Counted from the stretch's first letter, positions 9,801-19,924 are shown. The stretch: DNA of 64,000 bases from Siphonodentalium dalli (GCA_032622095.1 CP136069.1:31624342-31688341), one strand, 5' to 3'. Program-made: numbers and translations. The notes: generated by a model not told the origin, from the letters alone.

Positions 9801-11733
9801 TATAAATTTTGTGATGAGAATGTCTTTGAACTTTTGAGTTCAATATTATATGTGGGGAACAAGTGCATTCACAGATACCTCATAGGGATGAAGACAATGA
9901 CACAAAGTATATTTTTTGTATATATTAATTTGAAATAGAAACACATATTGAATTAATTGATATATTATTTAAACTTTTAAACATAGGCCCACTAAATGGG
10001 CAGATAGATGTGCACCAATACATGTACTGTCCTGGTGATGGGTGAAATGCTAATTCAAGACAAAATTTGACAACATGATTAAATTTGAACAGATTTCTAT
10101 GAACTTGTTCAGTAACTCATTTATGAAAGTTTCCTTTGCTATCCAGGATGAGTCAGGAATTAGATGTTCACTATAGCTATTCCAAATTTTGATTGTGATA
10201 TATGTATACTCAAGGAAGCCAACATGTACTGATATATATGTATATTGTACAGTATGTTCATAAGAATTACACTTGCTTCGACCAGCACTTACAGTTACAC
10301 GGAATTGGGACGGCATATCTGCACCGACTGAGCGGCGTTGTCCAGTTTTTCCCTTGTGTATAGATTGTAAACATCAACCACTGTTGTCGAATCATCGACC
10401 GTGCACCCATACCAATCTTTTATTGTATGGGTGCCGGCCGATTGCAATCTTAAAATTACGAAAACCATTTGTTTTTTATTTTATTTTCCCACGTGCTATT
10501 GTGTTTACAATGAGTATAGAATTACGCCCCTTGGAACTGTCGGTATAAATTGCGGATAATTTTCATATCCGGCTTTTTTTTTTTTTTTAAACAACGCAAG
10601 TTTATCTCGGCAATACATATCAGTCCAGTGACAATTTTTAGCATTAATACAAAAAATCGGGGCGGGCCGTAAAAATCGGGGCGAGCGGGGATGAAAAGCT
10701 AGCAATTTTTTTTATAATGGCCTTATGCAATGTGTCGTCTGCCAATTTGGGGATATTGAGAAACTAAACTAAAAAAGAAATAGAATCTATGTGAAGAAGT
10801 TTTTAAACTTTCCAGAGAAGATGAGGCCTAAGCAGAATGAGGTCCCCAGAGGGTGAATTTAGTGATAATTGCCCGCTATGCGGGATAGCATCACTAAATT
10901 CACCCTCTGGGGCCCTCATTCTGCAAGTGACAGGCACACTAAACTCAGGATTGGTGTGCATGCAGGGATATACATAGAATGATAAAAGTGTGTGAATGGG
11001 TTTGTCGACACGGCACGGTTACCAGCACAGGATATAGTGTGTCTGACACTTGCAGAATGAGGTCCCCAGTGGGTGAATTTAGTGACGCTATCCCGCACAG
11101 CAGCCTAGCATCACCAAATTCACCCACTGGGAACCTCAACTGCTATAGGAGAACCAGGATAACATTGAAGTTCCCCAGTTGAAGTTGGTGATGTTCACCC
11201 CTTAGTCACCTCTATTATGCAATTTATCTTCTGCAAATTAGGGGCTAATGGGCTCACCTGATGCTTCCCCCGTTCACTGAACATTTCCTAAGGGAACTAC
11301 CCATCAATGATTATTTAACATAAAAAGGGTTAAAATTTATCTATAGGTAGCTTAGTTATCCTGCATTCTTAACTTTTGATTTTATGTGAGAGAATCAGCC
11401 AGTGATCATGATAAGCCAGTGTCTTTATACTATAGAGAGAAAGTAGTGATAACCTACATCTCCGTCAAAGATATCTTGGACACTGAACCGTTTCCCGTTT
11501 GATGGTGCGCAAACGTACCGTACCAATATAATAAAATAAAAACAAAATCTTCTAAAATGCGGAGCATGAAAGATATTACCAATAGTTCTGTGTCCATGAT
11601 ACTTATTAGGAGATACATATTTTGGGTAAGAAAATATTATATTGTTATTGCAGCTTGTAAAAGAAGAGCAGCCGACCAAAAAGCTCCGGACGATAAATCA
11701 GAGAAGAAGAGTGCTGTCTGCAGCATCCAATGA
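722..11733 (+). CDS. INPP5E: INPP5E-like inositol polyphosphate 5-phosphatase, 3' six coding exons (partial)
   Basis: Six exons join in frame: 722-829, 3610-3783, 4444-4559, 6541-6680, 9086-9138 and 11654-11733, giving 222 residues and a stop. Every junction is AG/GT and phases match. Seen motifs of the 5-phosphatase fold, in order: [10 protein letters not shown] (catalytic Asp and Asn), [24 protein letters not shown], and [10 protein letters not shown] (catalytic Asp-His pair). The downstream block [20 protein letters not shown] and a terminal CaaX box CSIQ match the C-terminal layout of INPP5E rather than OCRL, synaptojanin or INPP5A. The family removes the 5-phosphate from PI(4,5)P2 and PI(3,4,5)P3; the prenylated INPP5E acts at the primary cilium membrane. 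Only the second half of the catalytic domain is here; the 5' exons lie left of the window. Introns are full of MITEs, and two exon 3' ends are tandemly duplicated. Confidence 0.87.
887..1322. mobile_element. Family G TTAA-flanked MITE
   Basis: Flanked by TTAA on both sides (883-886, 1323-1326). Ends AGATGCCTAATCC and its partner GGTACT. Reverse-orientation relative of 48839-49212 and 56729-57292. Confidence 0.8.
1430..1495. repeat. Short hairpin repeat, family D
   Basis: AGGAAATGTTCAGATAATAA and its inverse around a small loop. Confidence 0.7.
1559..1950. mobile_element. Family C piggyBac-like MITE (CCCTTTACCC ends)
   Basis: TTAA-CCCTTTACCCAACA ... TGTTGGGTAAAGGG-TTAA. Internal hairpins built from CCAATGCATTCTCTTATATA-TGCGAG and its inverse. 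TTAA targets and CCCTTT ends fit the piggyBac style. Confidence 0.88.
1953..2380. mobile_element. Family F TTAA-flanked element
   Basis: Reads AAAGGCCCATTTCATTTTCG ... GTGGGCCTTTAA. Its left TTAA is the same TTAA used by the preceding family C element. Shared interior with 18773-19021, 34033-34615 and 60047-60815. Confidence 0.75.
2469..3476. mobile_element. hAT element relic, 1.0 kb, with BED finger remnant
   Basis: Ends TAGGCTCCTGCGAAT and ATTCGCAGGACCCTA, with perfect 8-bp target duplication GGTTGAAC (2461-2468, 3477-3484). The interior at about 2970-3080 encodes a BED-type zinc-finger pattern: TCDEC in one frame, then [20 protein letters not shown] in the next. A frameshift breaks it, so it is a non-functional fragment of a hAT transposase start. 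Confidence 0.88.
2970..3085 (+). pseudogene. Broken BED zinc finger of hAT transposase
   Basis: Residues [15 protein letters not shown] match the C-terminal half (L..HL..KH) of BED fingers; the CxxC half lies in a different frame just upstream. It sits inside the hAT-flanked element and the remaining transposase is absent. Confidence 0.6.
3610..3783 (+). CDS. INPP5E: INPP5E exon b with GDLNFR motif
   Basis: Acceptor TTTTACAG and donor GAAG/GTCAGA. The exon encodes [20 protein letters not shown] followed by an acidic helical stretch ending RLLTE. GDLNFR is the signature of the Mg-dependent 5-phosphatase active site. Length is 174 bases, phase-compatible with both neighbours. A B-family MITE begins about 55 bases after the donor. 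Confidence 0.9.
3839..4253. mobile_element. Family B MITE, long variant
   Basis: Two B hairpins separated by a unique middle with GGGGATATAGAGAAACTAAA and a TTTGATGATAAAG stretch. Left end truncated; right end CTAAACTCAGACTTG. Lies in the INPP5E intron after exon b. Confidence 0.85.
4444..4559 (+). CDS. INPP5E: INPP5E exon c with PTYKFD...YDTS motif
   Basis: A strong polypyrimidine tract and CTTCAG precede the exon; donor is ACG/GTGAGT. It encodes [20 protein letters not shown] then [18 protein letters not shown], the conserved substrate-loop region of 5-phosphatases. The last six exon bases plus the donor and 54 bases of intron are duplicated in tandem just downstream (4619-4676). Confidence 0.9.
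4554..4676 (+). repeat. 65-bp tandem duplication across INPP5E exon c donor
   Basis: TATACGGTGAGTTCACATTA at 4554 recurs at 4619, and the two copies run in parallel to a TTCTCAG motif. A third, partial copy lacking the donor lies at 5209-5253. The second copy carries a complete ACG/GTGAGT splice donor. MITEs interrupt the array after copy 2. Confidence 0.9.
4677..4817. mobile_element. Family B MITE, single hairpin
   Basis: Near-perfect 141-bp palindrome beginning CAAGGCTTGAAATAGTG and ending CACCCTATTTCAAGGCTTG. Inserted in the second copy of the 65-bp donor duplication. Confidence 0.9.
5028..5208. mobile_element. Family B MITE, left-truncated
   Basis: Internal hairpin and right end CACACTATTTCAAGGCTTG intact; left end degraded after TTATTTGCAG. 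Confidence 0.85.
5300..5760. repeat. Diverged ~195-bp tandem repeat of dispersed type
   Basis: Two diverged units share GCGATAACTCAAAC, GATTTCA..ATATT.GGTATATG and GTCTG. The 3' side carries an 'AACATGGCCGCTGGCTGTCAT' type block also found near 42,140, 43,360 and 55,340. No coding potential supported. Confidence 0.6.
6541..6680 (+). CDS. INPP5E: INPP5E exon d with SDHKPV motif
   Basis: Acceptor TGTATTTCAG and donor GACAG/GTAGG. It encodes [11 protein letters not shown], then [20 protein letters not shown], then [21 protein letters not shown] carries the catalytic Asp-His. The last 95 bases of the exon plus the first five intron bases are repeated exactly once as a 100-bp tandem copy at 6686-6785. 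Confidence 0.92.
6586..6785 (+). repeat. 100-bp tandem duplication of INPP5E exon d 3' end and donor
   Basis: Copy 1 is 6586-6685 and copy 2 is 6686-6785. They differ at only two positions (CCA/CCG and CCG/CCT), both third-codon synonymous. Copy 2 repeats the SDHKPV coding region and its own GACAG/GTAGG donor. Reading through donor 1 meets TAG in frame, so copy 2 is probably intronic. Confidence 0.95.
6786..8199. other. INPP5E intron, no gene seen
   Basis: Contains a perfect short palindrome TTACTTGCG...CGCAAGTAA (6801-6837) and a part of a dispersed repeat with CTAAATGGATTCTCCCA (8071-8150). Otherwise I see nothing assignable. Confidence 0.5.
8200..8258. repeat. Short hairpin repeat, family D
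   Basis: AAATGTTCAGATAATAAGTT followed by its inverse ending TCTGAACATTTCC. Similar hairpins at 1430-1495 and 20010-20074. Confidence 0.75.
8625..9010. mobile_element. Family B MITE, long variant, degraded ends
   Basis: Two B hairpins (8636-8722 and 8921-8977) flanking the middle with TTGTGATGTGCACCCATTGG. Ends just upstream of INPP5E exon e. Confidence 0.8.
9086..9138 (+). CDS. INPP5E: INPP5E exon e (short)
   Basis: A 53-base exon with acceptor TATTTTCAG and donor GAAG/GTAAGA. It encodes [17 protein letters not shown], matching the post-catalytic 'PLAAGKFDR..Y' segment typical of INPP5E. Phase 1 in and 1 out. Confidence 0.88.
9221..9500. mobile_element. Family B MITE, right side degraded
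   Basis: Starts AAGCCTGAGTTTAGTGTGCC; one intact hairpin, then the middle segment and a remnant CTGAGGACCTCATTCAG. Confidence 0.8.
9501..10722. other. INPP5E intron, no gene seen
   Basis: AT-rich intron. I see an AT-rich stretch with CCTATCCTCTCCTATT near 9720 and T-tract near 10570, but no supported gene or complete repeat. Confidence 0.4.
10723..10953. mobile_element. Family B MITE, left-truncated
   Basis: Middle segment (GCCAATTTGGGGATATTGAG) plus right hairpin and end CACTAAACTCAGGATTG. Confidence 0.85.
11030..11250. mobile_element. Family B MITE fragment
   Basis: Left hairpin with TGTGTCTGACACTTGCAGAA, then a diverged middle with TTATCTTCTGCAAATTAGGGG. Confidence 0.8.
11654..11733 (+). 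CDS. INPP5E: INPP5E terminal exon with CaaX box
   Basis: Acceptor GTTATTGCAG, then [20 protein letters not shown] and AVCSIQ before the TGA at 11731-11733. CSIQ fits a CaaX prenylation signal, and the basic KRR/KK residues just before it suit membrane binding. I saw no AATAAA in the ~190 bases between the stop and the TTAA-flanked repeat at 11,933, so the 3' end is not placed. Confidence 0.85.
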
Positions 11734-11932
11734 TGATGAGCTGTGTGTGTGAAAAGCTGGGGCCACTTTCATTTGGACACAGCTACCCCTCAAAGATATG
11801 TCCTTTCATGATCAATACCCATTATTCATCGTGTGGTGCCTCAGTTCAGTCTAGATCAAGGACAATAGAGTGATGGCTCTACTTCAACCAGGCACATCCT
11901 GAATTCAACTATTATAGTTTAACCCTTTCAGT

Positions 11933-12369
11933 GCCAGGTCCGATTTTTGTATCAACCCATATACCCTGTGCCAATGCATTCTCTTATATATGCGAGTCGA
12001 CCATAGGTCGCCTCGCATATATAAGAGAATGCATTAGCCTAACAATTTTTCATTATTTGTTATTATTTTTTACAATTTTTTACAATTTTAATAATTTTTT
12101 CTTATATTCTTTAGCAGACATATTTTGTAGGTTTAGTGCCTGGGAATCTTACGTTTTTCATGGGCATCAAAATTATTACTATGAATACTTGGTGATAGTT
12201 TTGAGTTATAACACGTCCCTAAGGTTTTATCCAGTTTGTTTTTAAATTCGCTATAGCGTGCTTAAGCATACCCAATTTTTTTTGTTTTGTTTAATTTTTA
12301 ATTTTTTTAGGGCCGATTTTACAGACCGTAAATTAGGGCCGATGAGATCGGCCCCTGGCACTGAAAGGG
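11933..12369. mobile_element. Family C piggyBac-like MITE (CCCTTTCAGTG ends)
   Basis: TTAA-CCCTTTCAGTGCCAGGTC ... GGCACTGAAAGGG-TTAA. Contains the CCAATGCATTCTCTTATATA hairpin module. Close in its ends to 60820-61026 and 61343-61486, which use a different interior. Confidence 0.88.
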
Positions 12370-12605
12370 TTAAAAATGACTCTTTTTCACATTCAGTCAC
12401 ATAGTCTCGTTGTCGAAAATAGTATTGATTAACTGCTGCTTCAAGTCCCTGTTTGGTCACCGGTAAAAATATGGCACATTGTTAAAGACTTGGGACATGT
12501 ACCAGCATGGAGTAAAGAATAGGATCATGGTAGTCACTGTCTGACGTAGAAGCCTTCTAAAAGTGGGATGTATGTCGTAGCCTGAATTGATATTTTCTCT
12601 TATGT

Positions 12606-15600
12606 CATATTTCCGCTAAAGGAAGCCGTTCACACTGAACTATATGGATAGATGTCCTGCGTTTGTAAAACCATAGTAGAAAAGGGGTTAACTTTTTGTG
12701 TGTGGTCGCCTACGGTACCTCGCGGTCTTGCTCGGATTAGTCACGCATGCGCAGTCCCAATATAACCGACTGAATCCGCCAGTTTATTTTCTGCTACCAA
12801 AGAGAGAAGTCTAAAGGGAGTATTGTTCCGAATTTGTCGTTTAACAACTAGACAACAAATTCAATTTATCGATACAATAATTACTGGTCGCCTACGCGTT
12901 AGTTTTTAGAATTATTGTTTCGAATTCACGGACTGTTTCGCTTCAAAACATACAATTGTTCCGTGTTTTCGAATAGGCGGCGGACTTAATATTTTTCGAA
13001 TCTGAAAATCGACATTTCGCCATAATCAGCCGCCATTTCAAGGCCTTACGAGGCGCATAGACTATTGTGAACAATTCATCTATGTAATTATTATAGAACC
13101 TATAAGGTATGATATAATTTGTCAGATATAAAAAATGCCACGTGTTTGTTACCGGAAGTCTCCTAATTTAGTGGGAATTTATTTACGCGTGGACATTTAT
13201 TTAGCAATAATTACCATCGCTACTGACGCTATTTATCATAATGTTATGAACTACATTCTTTCTCATAATACTTTGTTGTTTTATGGCTCAATACAACTGA
13301 TCCAGATGTGTTGGTCACATTTGAACTTAAAAGTTGATTACAATTTACATCTGGGTTTATCAATTCAATGTAAAAACAGTAGTGTCATTATTACTTTAAT
13401 AAATTGACAGAGATTGATATTGGACAAGTGTTATAATTATGTTCATGGTTTGATTCTCGTAACGGAGCATCACCTTCAATGTAACAATCTCAGCCATGTG
13501 CTAGCGGACCGGGGATTGCACCCTGGTCAGGGTATTCTGACAGAAATCAGAACTCGGTCCGATACCAAGTTTGTCAGGCTAACAAGTCCCATTTGAGATT
13601 ACTGAATAAAATCCGAATGCAAATGCCGATTTTCCCCATTACAACACATGTTCAAGTATGTTGTCGTGGGTGCACATGTGCACACCTAGGTGTGTGCATG
13701 TTACAGAACACTACTGGAGTCGCTAGATCTCATCTAAACAACATGCTTTCACAAAATACTTTGTGTTTTCTGTTTTAATACTGTCACACATGTCTCCTAT
13801 GATTTAGATGTGTTGGTCGACGCTTGAATTTATCAGACTACAGTTTATCAATATCAGAAAAATAATGACTGTTGTCGTACTAAGATTCGTTAGTGTCATT
13901 AATTTCAGACAGGGATTGACATCTGACAGGAGTCAGAATTCTGTTGAGTACATGATTCGATTCTCTAACAGTGCTTCAACTTCACTGTCAAAATTTATAA
14001 CTGCTGGCTTTTAATGATTGCAAGCATGACACTAAAATTAATCGTGATGACAGTTTCACTATTGTCTCAATTCCAGATTTTAGTTATTCTGAATTGTATC
14101 CAAAAATTAACCCATCCTTTCAAAATTGCCGGGTTGTATCTCGACAAAATGGTGTCTCCTTCCGGAATACAAACATAATTGCTTTCCTTCCTGTGTAGGT
14201 TTACCGAAAAGAAGCGGGGGGGGGGGGGGGGCTGGATTACTACGATTCTGGATATGGCTCTAATTGGGACACAAAATTACAAATCATGGGTGCTCCGGTT
14301 TGCATTCTCTAGAGTAAGGCAAGAGGCTTATCGTCACTCTGACGGTGTTTACTCATGGTTTCACTATCTAAAAAATATATTTGAAGATACTTTGGTTTGA
14401 ACAACCTTTCCCCTTCTTGATTCAATTATGTGAATGATTCCAGCCTGACAGGTATTTAGAGTCGTGGTGACTTGACCCCTCCAGGTAACTGGCCCACTGG
14501 CAATAACTGGCGACCGTGGCCTGGATGACGTTCCCCAATGAATAACGATATAATAGCAGTGGTATTCCAAGACGAGGAAGGTGGGGGGAGACATTATTTA
14601 TGACAAGTAACCATATCAAATGTGAGCTTGGTACAAGAACAGGCTGTACATCCAATACAGCATGTATTGTTCATAAAGGGCATGGTAGGTATTTTGAAGG
14701 TATTCATGGACTAGTTGGAGTCTCAATGAATTTTAAAATATATACGTGTCCCGACCTTTCATACCGTTGATATGGCGAATATACTTCACACACGAATGAA
14801 GCATATTTACATGGAAAGCATTTATATTGCCATGTGTCCCACGACCACTGCCAATAGCCTTTCCGACAAGAGGCCATCAGCATGGCTCTCATACTTCTAT
14901 TGCCCATATCAATTTGATTATCTGGCACATAGACAATAAAACAGGCAAAGACGTTTGCGCTGTCCAGCTAAGCTTTCGAGGAAGCTCATTGACCAGCATT
15001 ACCGACCTTTCCTAAGACGCAGGCAGGGGACCACCCCGTTCGAGTGGCATCCCATCCCCATGGCACAGATGCCCGATCATAAGGGCCTGAAGCCATGCTG
15101 CCAACTGCGCATTTCGGTCTATGCTGTCCTCTCTTCCTTAAACATGCCATAAGCGGGACCACTTAGGTCGGGGGAGTTCTTCTCTATCTTGGCTCTTCAA
15201 ATTAAAATAAAACAACATTATAAAGGGATGTGTATCCTTTACTAGGAGGATGATAATTTCATTCCTTTCCTTCCTAGGGGAGCCATTTTTAGAGCGGGTC
15301 TTCCCCTAGTTTGCTGCATGCTTCACACTAACCGACCTATCACACACCTAGGTCGTTCTGCTGCATGTTTGGGGGGGCAGAGGCTCAGACCTGAATATTC
15401 CGTATGGTGACCGTGAAAATTTACCTGTGTTCATCATCTGACTACATTTTACATCATTTGAACTGATTTCGGTTGTAGAAGGCGCACCTTCATTTCTTAG
15501 AATCGGATCGCGGTGGGTATTCCGCTGGGAACGCGGACTGCTCTCAGGTGCCTAGTGGTCGTGATGGCCTAATAATAGTAATGTGTGTGGATTTAGGCTG

Positions 15601-17230
15601 AACATAATACTTGTGATTGCACATTTTGCTGTCTGTCTCCATTCCAAAGGATGGTGCTCGTTGGGAAATTAATACTTGTACCGACACTATTGTTTTGGCA
15701 CCTGAGAGTAGCGGTTTGCTTTCTCATCGGATGCTCTGGTCACCTGCGGTGTTCGGCCATGTTCTCTGAGGGGCTATATATATATCTTTAATGATACATT
15801 GGATTGTGCCAGGGATCTCTGCTCTGGCTCCGACCATTGGATTGTTGGGCGCAGCTTTAGTAGGGTCTTCTGACATGATCACTTATATATCACCATGATA
15901 TATCTATTATATCATTTTATATATCTATATATGCGAAAGATTTGTGTCACCGGGTTTCTGCAATGATATCTTGTGAAACGGTGATACATAGGTACCTCAG
16001 AGACATGAGACATGTTCTCTGTGGGGTTGTATATCTATATTTAGTGATACGTTGGATCATGACAGGGAGCTGTGATCTGGCTCCGCCCATTAGATTGATG
16101 GGCGCAGCTTTGGAAGGGCCTTCTGACATGATCTCATGAGGAAAACTTAATATGTATATCCCCCGGATATATATATTATATCATTTTATATATATATATA
16201 CGCAATGTGTATATTGTGATACATAGGTACCTCAGGGACATGTGAACGTGTGATAACTGTTCTAAGGGCAGGACCAGTTCACGCTCCTCCGGTGACGTAT
16301 CAATTCGTTGGTTCAACCAATTCGTGGGGATACGTCTGGTGGAGCTGCAGGGGTACTTGGGACCTCCAGGCCATTTGGCCCCCACCAGACGCTAGCGGTT
16401 CTGGGCGCTAAAGCTGCCAAATAATCGAGTGCGTACGTATCAACACCGGCTGGATGGCCTTAGGCAGCTTAAGCGTAGGGTAGGGGCCGTACCCATGAGG
16501 TAAAGCGCTGAGTCCCCCTGGTCACGATCGAATTAACGACACGGCCTTGCCTGCCACTCCTCCGTGAAGGGATCGGAGAAAAATGACCTCTCCCCACCCT
16601 CCAGCTTGGCCAGGATATTAGCTTGGGCATGACCACCTGCAGCATGCGATGGTGGGGGCTCCCTCTGATCCGATGGCTTGACTCGCTTATAGTTGTATAA
16701 CCCATTGGGGCTGGTGGGCTCTCCATTTGATACCTGTACCATAGATTGGGCATCAGGTTATCTGCCATTTGCATTGGTGAACAGCAGTTAGTTAAACTCT
16801 TAATGTTGGTTGTCTTGCCATCTTTGGAGTGGGCCTCCTCCAGTGCAGGTCGTTATGTCGCTAAGGCGGAGAGGGAGTTAGTCTCCTCGAATCTCAAAAT
16901 CGGCTGGATGCTTAGAACTGACGGATGAAGAACAGAGAATTGCTCGGTTCGCTCGCAATTCTGAATTGAATGGCACCACCTGGGATGTTGCTTCCAAAAA
17001 CAAGGGGGGGAGGTACATGTTTGGGCAATATAGCACTCTAATTATATGAGTTATTTCACGTACCTAATCATAACAGATTCATTAAAGAGTTCATATTTAG
17101 GTACAATCTGTTTTAGAAGAGTGCATTCCCTCCAAAATTTGGCTATTAACTTTATTGCTCGTGCCTCCTCCTGGGCTTGCATTCTAATCCATATAGTTCA
17201 GTGTGAACGGCTTCCTTTAGCGGAAATATG
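12606..17230. mobile_element. Large inverted-repeat element, ~4.6 kb, unclassified
   Basis: A perfect 43-bp inverted repeat (CATATTTCCGCTAAAGGAAG... at 12606-12648 and its inverse at 17188-17230). Just inside the left end, 12649-12790 is repeated inverted at 17345-17496, beyond the right end. The interior (roughly 14.2-16.9 kb) is GC-richer and has frames of broken coding look on both strands, plus a ~240-bp diverged tandem repeat (15,770-16,235). I recognise no transposase or recombinase. Confidence 0.65.
15770..16235. repeat. Diverged ~240-bp tandem duplication
   Basis: GGCTCCGACCATTGGATTG...GGGCGCAGCTTT and CTTCTGACATGATC recur after about 240 bases, with GATACATAGGTACCTCAG repeated too. 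Lies inside the 4.6-kb element. Confidence 0.75.
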
Positions 17231-17560
17231 ATATTTTTAAAAATATAATATATATTTCCTTAAAGAAAGCCTGAACACTGAACTATCATAGGGCCCTCCC
17301 ATGGCGGTGCCATTCCCAACCCCGCAACTCGCCAATCTCCTGATTGAGTTGAAAATAAACTGGCGGATTCAGTCGGTTATATTGGGACTGCGCATGCGTG
17401 ACTAATCCGAGCAAGACCGCGAGGTACCATAGGCGACCACACACAAAAAGTTAACCCCTTTTCTACTATGGTTTTACAAACGCAGGACATCTATCCATAT
17501 AGTTCAGTGTTCAGACTTTCTTTAAGGAAATATATATTATATTTTTTTAAATATCATGAT
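17228..17560. mobile_element. ~330-bp MITE related to the large element
   Basis: Inverted ends of about 58 bp (ATATATTTCCTTAAAGAAAG... AACACTGAACTAT). Its interior TGCGCATGCGTGACTAATCC and CTATCCATATAGTTCAGTGT match the left subterminal part of the 4.6-kb element inverted. It abuts that element's right end. Confidence 0.75.
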
Positions 17561-17640
17561 AGGACTATAGCTGTTGAAAGTGACATCAAACCCCAATTAA
17601 CTAACTAATTACTGCTCGTTAAGTGATATCGATTGAATTG

Positions 17641-17768
17641 GGTGATTAAATAAGAATTGATAATAAAGTGACGTGAACACTCCTTAGGGTGAGAATTGAG
17701 AATGATTAAATGAGAATTGAGGATAAAGTGATGTGAACACTCCGTAGGGTGATTGAATGAGAATTAAG
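17641..17768. repeat. ~66-bp tandem duplication
   Basis: GATTAAAT(A/G)AGAATTGA..ATAAAGTGA(C/T)GTGAACACTCC twice in tandem. Confidence 0.75.
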
Positions 17769-17900
17769 TTGTAATTTTCTTAAATTTTATATGGCAGCCC
17801 TCGACATTATTGTTAGTTATATTTGAATTATATGCAGCAATTTTATTTGGTGGAAAAATTTTGCTGTTTGTTTATCGCCGATTAAATTGTCCCGTATTAA

Positions 17901-18155
17901 ACCTTTCATGACTGGAGCTGTGCTGATATAGCATTAAAGATCCTGTGCCAGTGTATTCTCTTATATATGCAAGTCTCCCACAGTGAGACTTGTATATATA
18001 AGAGAATGCACTGGCTTACAAGGTCAAGGTAATTATTGTTGGGCCAATGAATTCTCTTATATATGCAAGGATTCCTATGGGAGACGCACATATATAAGAG
18101 AATGCATTGGCACAGGGTTTTCGCAAAATTTCAGAAAGCTCCAGTCATGGAAGGG
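17901..18155. mobile_element. Family C piggyBac-like MITE (CCTTTCATGA ends)
   Basis: Starts ACCTTTCATGACTGGAGCTG and ends CCAGTCATGGAAGGG-TTAA. Two hairpins from the TGCATTCTCTTATATATGC module. Confidence 0.85.
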
Positions 18156-18184
18156 TTAAGGACTTAATCTTTACAATTGTGCTA

Positions 18185-18237
18185 CAGTAATGCCCAAAGT
18201 AAAGTGGTTAAGTGGTCAATTACTTTAGGCATTACTG
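18185..18237. mobile_element. Family A palindrome, internally deleted
   Basis: 53-bp remnant with intact CAGTAATGCC and GGCATTACTG ends flanked by TA. Confidence 0.75.
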
Positions 18238-18298
18238 TAGTTCAGACACTGTATTTTCTAAAATGGTTTGATGGTTGTGGTTGGGGTTTTTGGTAATA

Positions 18299-18375
18299 CA
18301 GTAAAACCTCTCCAAACCGAAGACCCTTCGGACCAGCCCTTCTGTTCAGATTAGAAAGTTTTATGTGCACTGTCA
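18299..18375. mobile_element. Pogo/Tc1-like end, truncated
   Basis: TACAGTAAAACCTCTCCAAA-CCGA matches the left end of the 22977-24866 element; no matching right end seen. Confidence 0.65.
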
Positions 18376-18772
18376 TTTACATCATGCTCCATTCAAAATA
18401 TTTGTTCTCTGATTAGTGGCCGATCACATGTTAGTTTCAATTCATGTTTTATGTTAATGTTTTGAGAAAAATATAGAGATAAAGAATCTCAGAATTGAGA
18501 AACATACATGATGATTTACTAAGTTTGCCCATTTTATAATGATCTCACTGTTTGTGGTTTGGTTGTAAAACTCTCAAGCCTCATTACGATTGAAGTTAAA
18601 TTTTACCACAGTCTCATATTTCAGACTCACATATATATCAAGGTTTTCGCTAGAGAGAAATGGGTCCTTTTTAGGGTCCCATTCCCCTAATAAGCCCATA
18701 TTTCTCCTTCTGACCTATTCCCCTACCTGATACACAATTCATTATCTATAACACATGTGTATGTCCCATTAA

Positions 18773-19021
18773 AGGCCCACTTAATACTGTTCGAAATATA
18801 TGCCATATTACATGTATATACCATTCGAAGGGGAATAACTCTATATCTTAAAGATATGTTTGTATGATTTCAACTATTTTGTATTACTCTATGGGCGCCT
18901 TCTGAGACACAAGACGTTCCAATTGGTGATGAACTATAGTATTTTAATCATATTTTATGGCATAGATTAAAACAAGGCACTATAAAAAAAATAATCGGTC
19001 ACTCGAAAATTAAATGGGGCT
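18773..19021. mobile_element. Family F TTAA-flanked element, deleted
   Basis: TTAA-AGGCCCACTTAAT ... AAATGGGGCT-TTAA, with shared interior GATGAACTATAGTATTTTAA. Confidence 0.75.
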
Positions 19022-19270
19022 TTAAATAAAACCAACATGGAATGATAACAGAAAATAGTTTTAAAATAACGATGACCATTAGCAAACCATTTTATGGTAA
19101 ATTAATACTTTTTAACGATAGTTATTGCCTTATTTTTTATTCTGCCTGGTTTAAAGTCATATTATGTGCTGGTAGTCTAATAAAGCATGTTGCTATGTTG
19201 GTATCCCAATTTGTACTGATCTTTTAAACCTTTCAATTTGTCAAAAATAAATTGTGATTCCTTGAATTAA

Positions 19271-19414
19271 CCCTTTACCCAACAAAATGGCCAAAAACGC
19301 CCAAATAAAGCTTCAACAGTCTAAAATATCTTCGGTCTGTCTCAATAACACCATACAAATATGGATATCATTGGAACCAGTTCATCCAACAGGGCCGTTT
19401 TGTTGGATAAAGGG
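19271..19414. mobile_element. Family C piggyBac-like MITE, short
   Basis: TTAA-CCCTTTACCCAACAAAA ... GTTGGATAAAGGG-TTAA with the hairpin module deleted. Confidence 0.8.
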
Positions 19415-19481
19415 TTAATCTACATATACTACCATAGATTTTGATAATTTGGGTGTATCTTATGGCCTGATTTATTAGATC

Positions 19482-19530
19482 TCCCCCCCCCCCCCCCAGC
19501 AGCTATAAGGGTCCCACCCCCCCCCCCCCC
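19482..19530. repeat. Poly-C tracts
   Basis: Two runs of C interrupted by AGCAGCTATAAGGGTCCCA. Similar homopolymer G/C runs occur at 14214-14231, 27624-27650 and 54186-54219. Confidence 0.9.
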
Positions 19531-19711
19531 AACTCCTAGCAGAAATCATGTATATATATATACACTAGATATTATCAAGAGAGTCTTGATTGCCAACTCA
19601 TATGATTACTCATTCATTGTTATCACTCATTCATTAACAGAGAGCCTTCATTGCTCATCCATCAAGCTGCTACTTTTTAAAATATTCAACACCCTTTATG
19701 TTTTATATCTA

Positions 19712-19924
19712 CAGTAATGCTCTAAGTAATCGACTTCTTAACCACAGTAGAATTATGGGTAACTTTTCAGGATTTAGTCGGAAATATGGCTTGTTGCCAT
19801 TCATCGGAAAGCTCTCCCCGAGAGCTTTCCGATGAATGGCAACAAGCCATATTTCCGACTAAATCCTGAAAAGTTACCTATAATTCTGCTGTGGTTAAGA
19901 AGTCGATTAATTAGAGCATTACTG
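19712..19924. mobile_element. Family A palindromic MITE, complete
   Basis: Starts CAGTAATGCTCTAAGTAATC, folds on itself around GAGCTTTCCGATGAATGGCA, ends GCATTACTG; flanked by TA. A ~213-bp near-perfect palindrome of Tc1/mariner style (TA target). Confidence 0.9.

Noticed and set aside
13135-14014. Open frames of 60-90 residues in the 4.6-kb element
   Set aside because: They overlap diverged internal repeats and show no family motif, so I did not call them genes.
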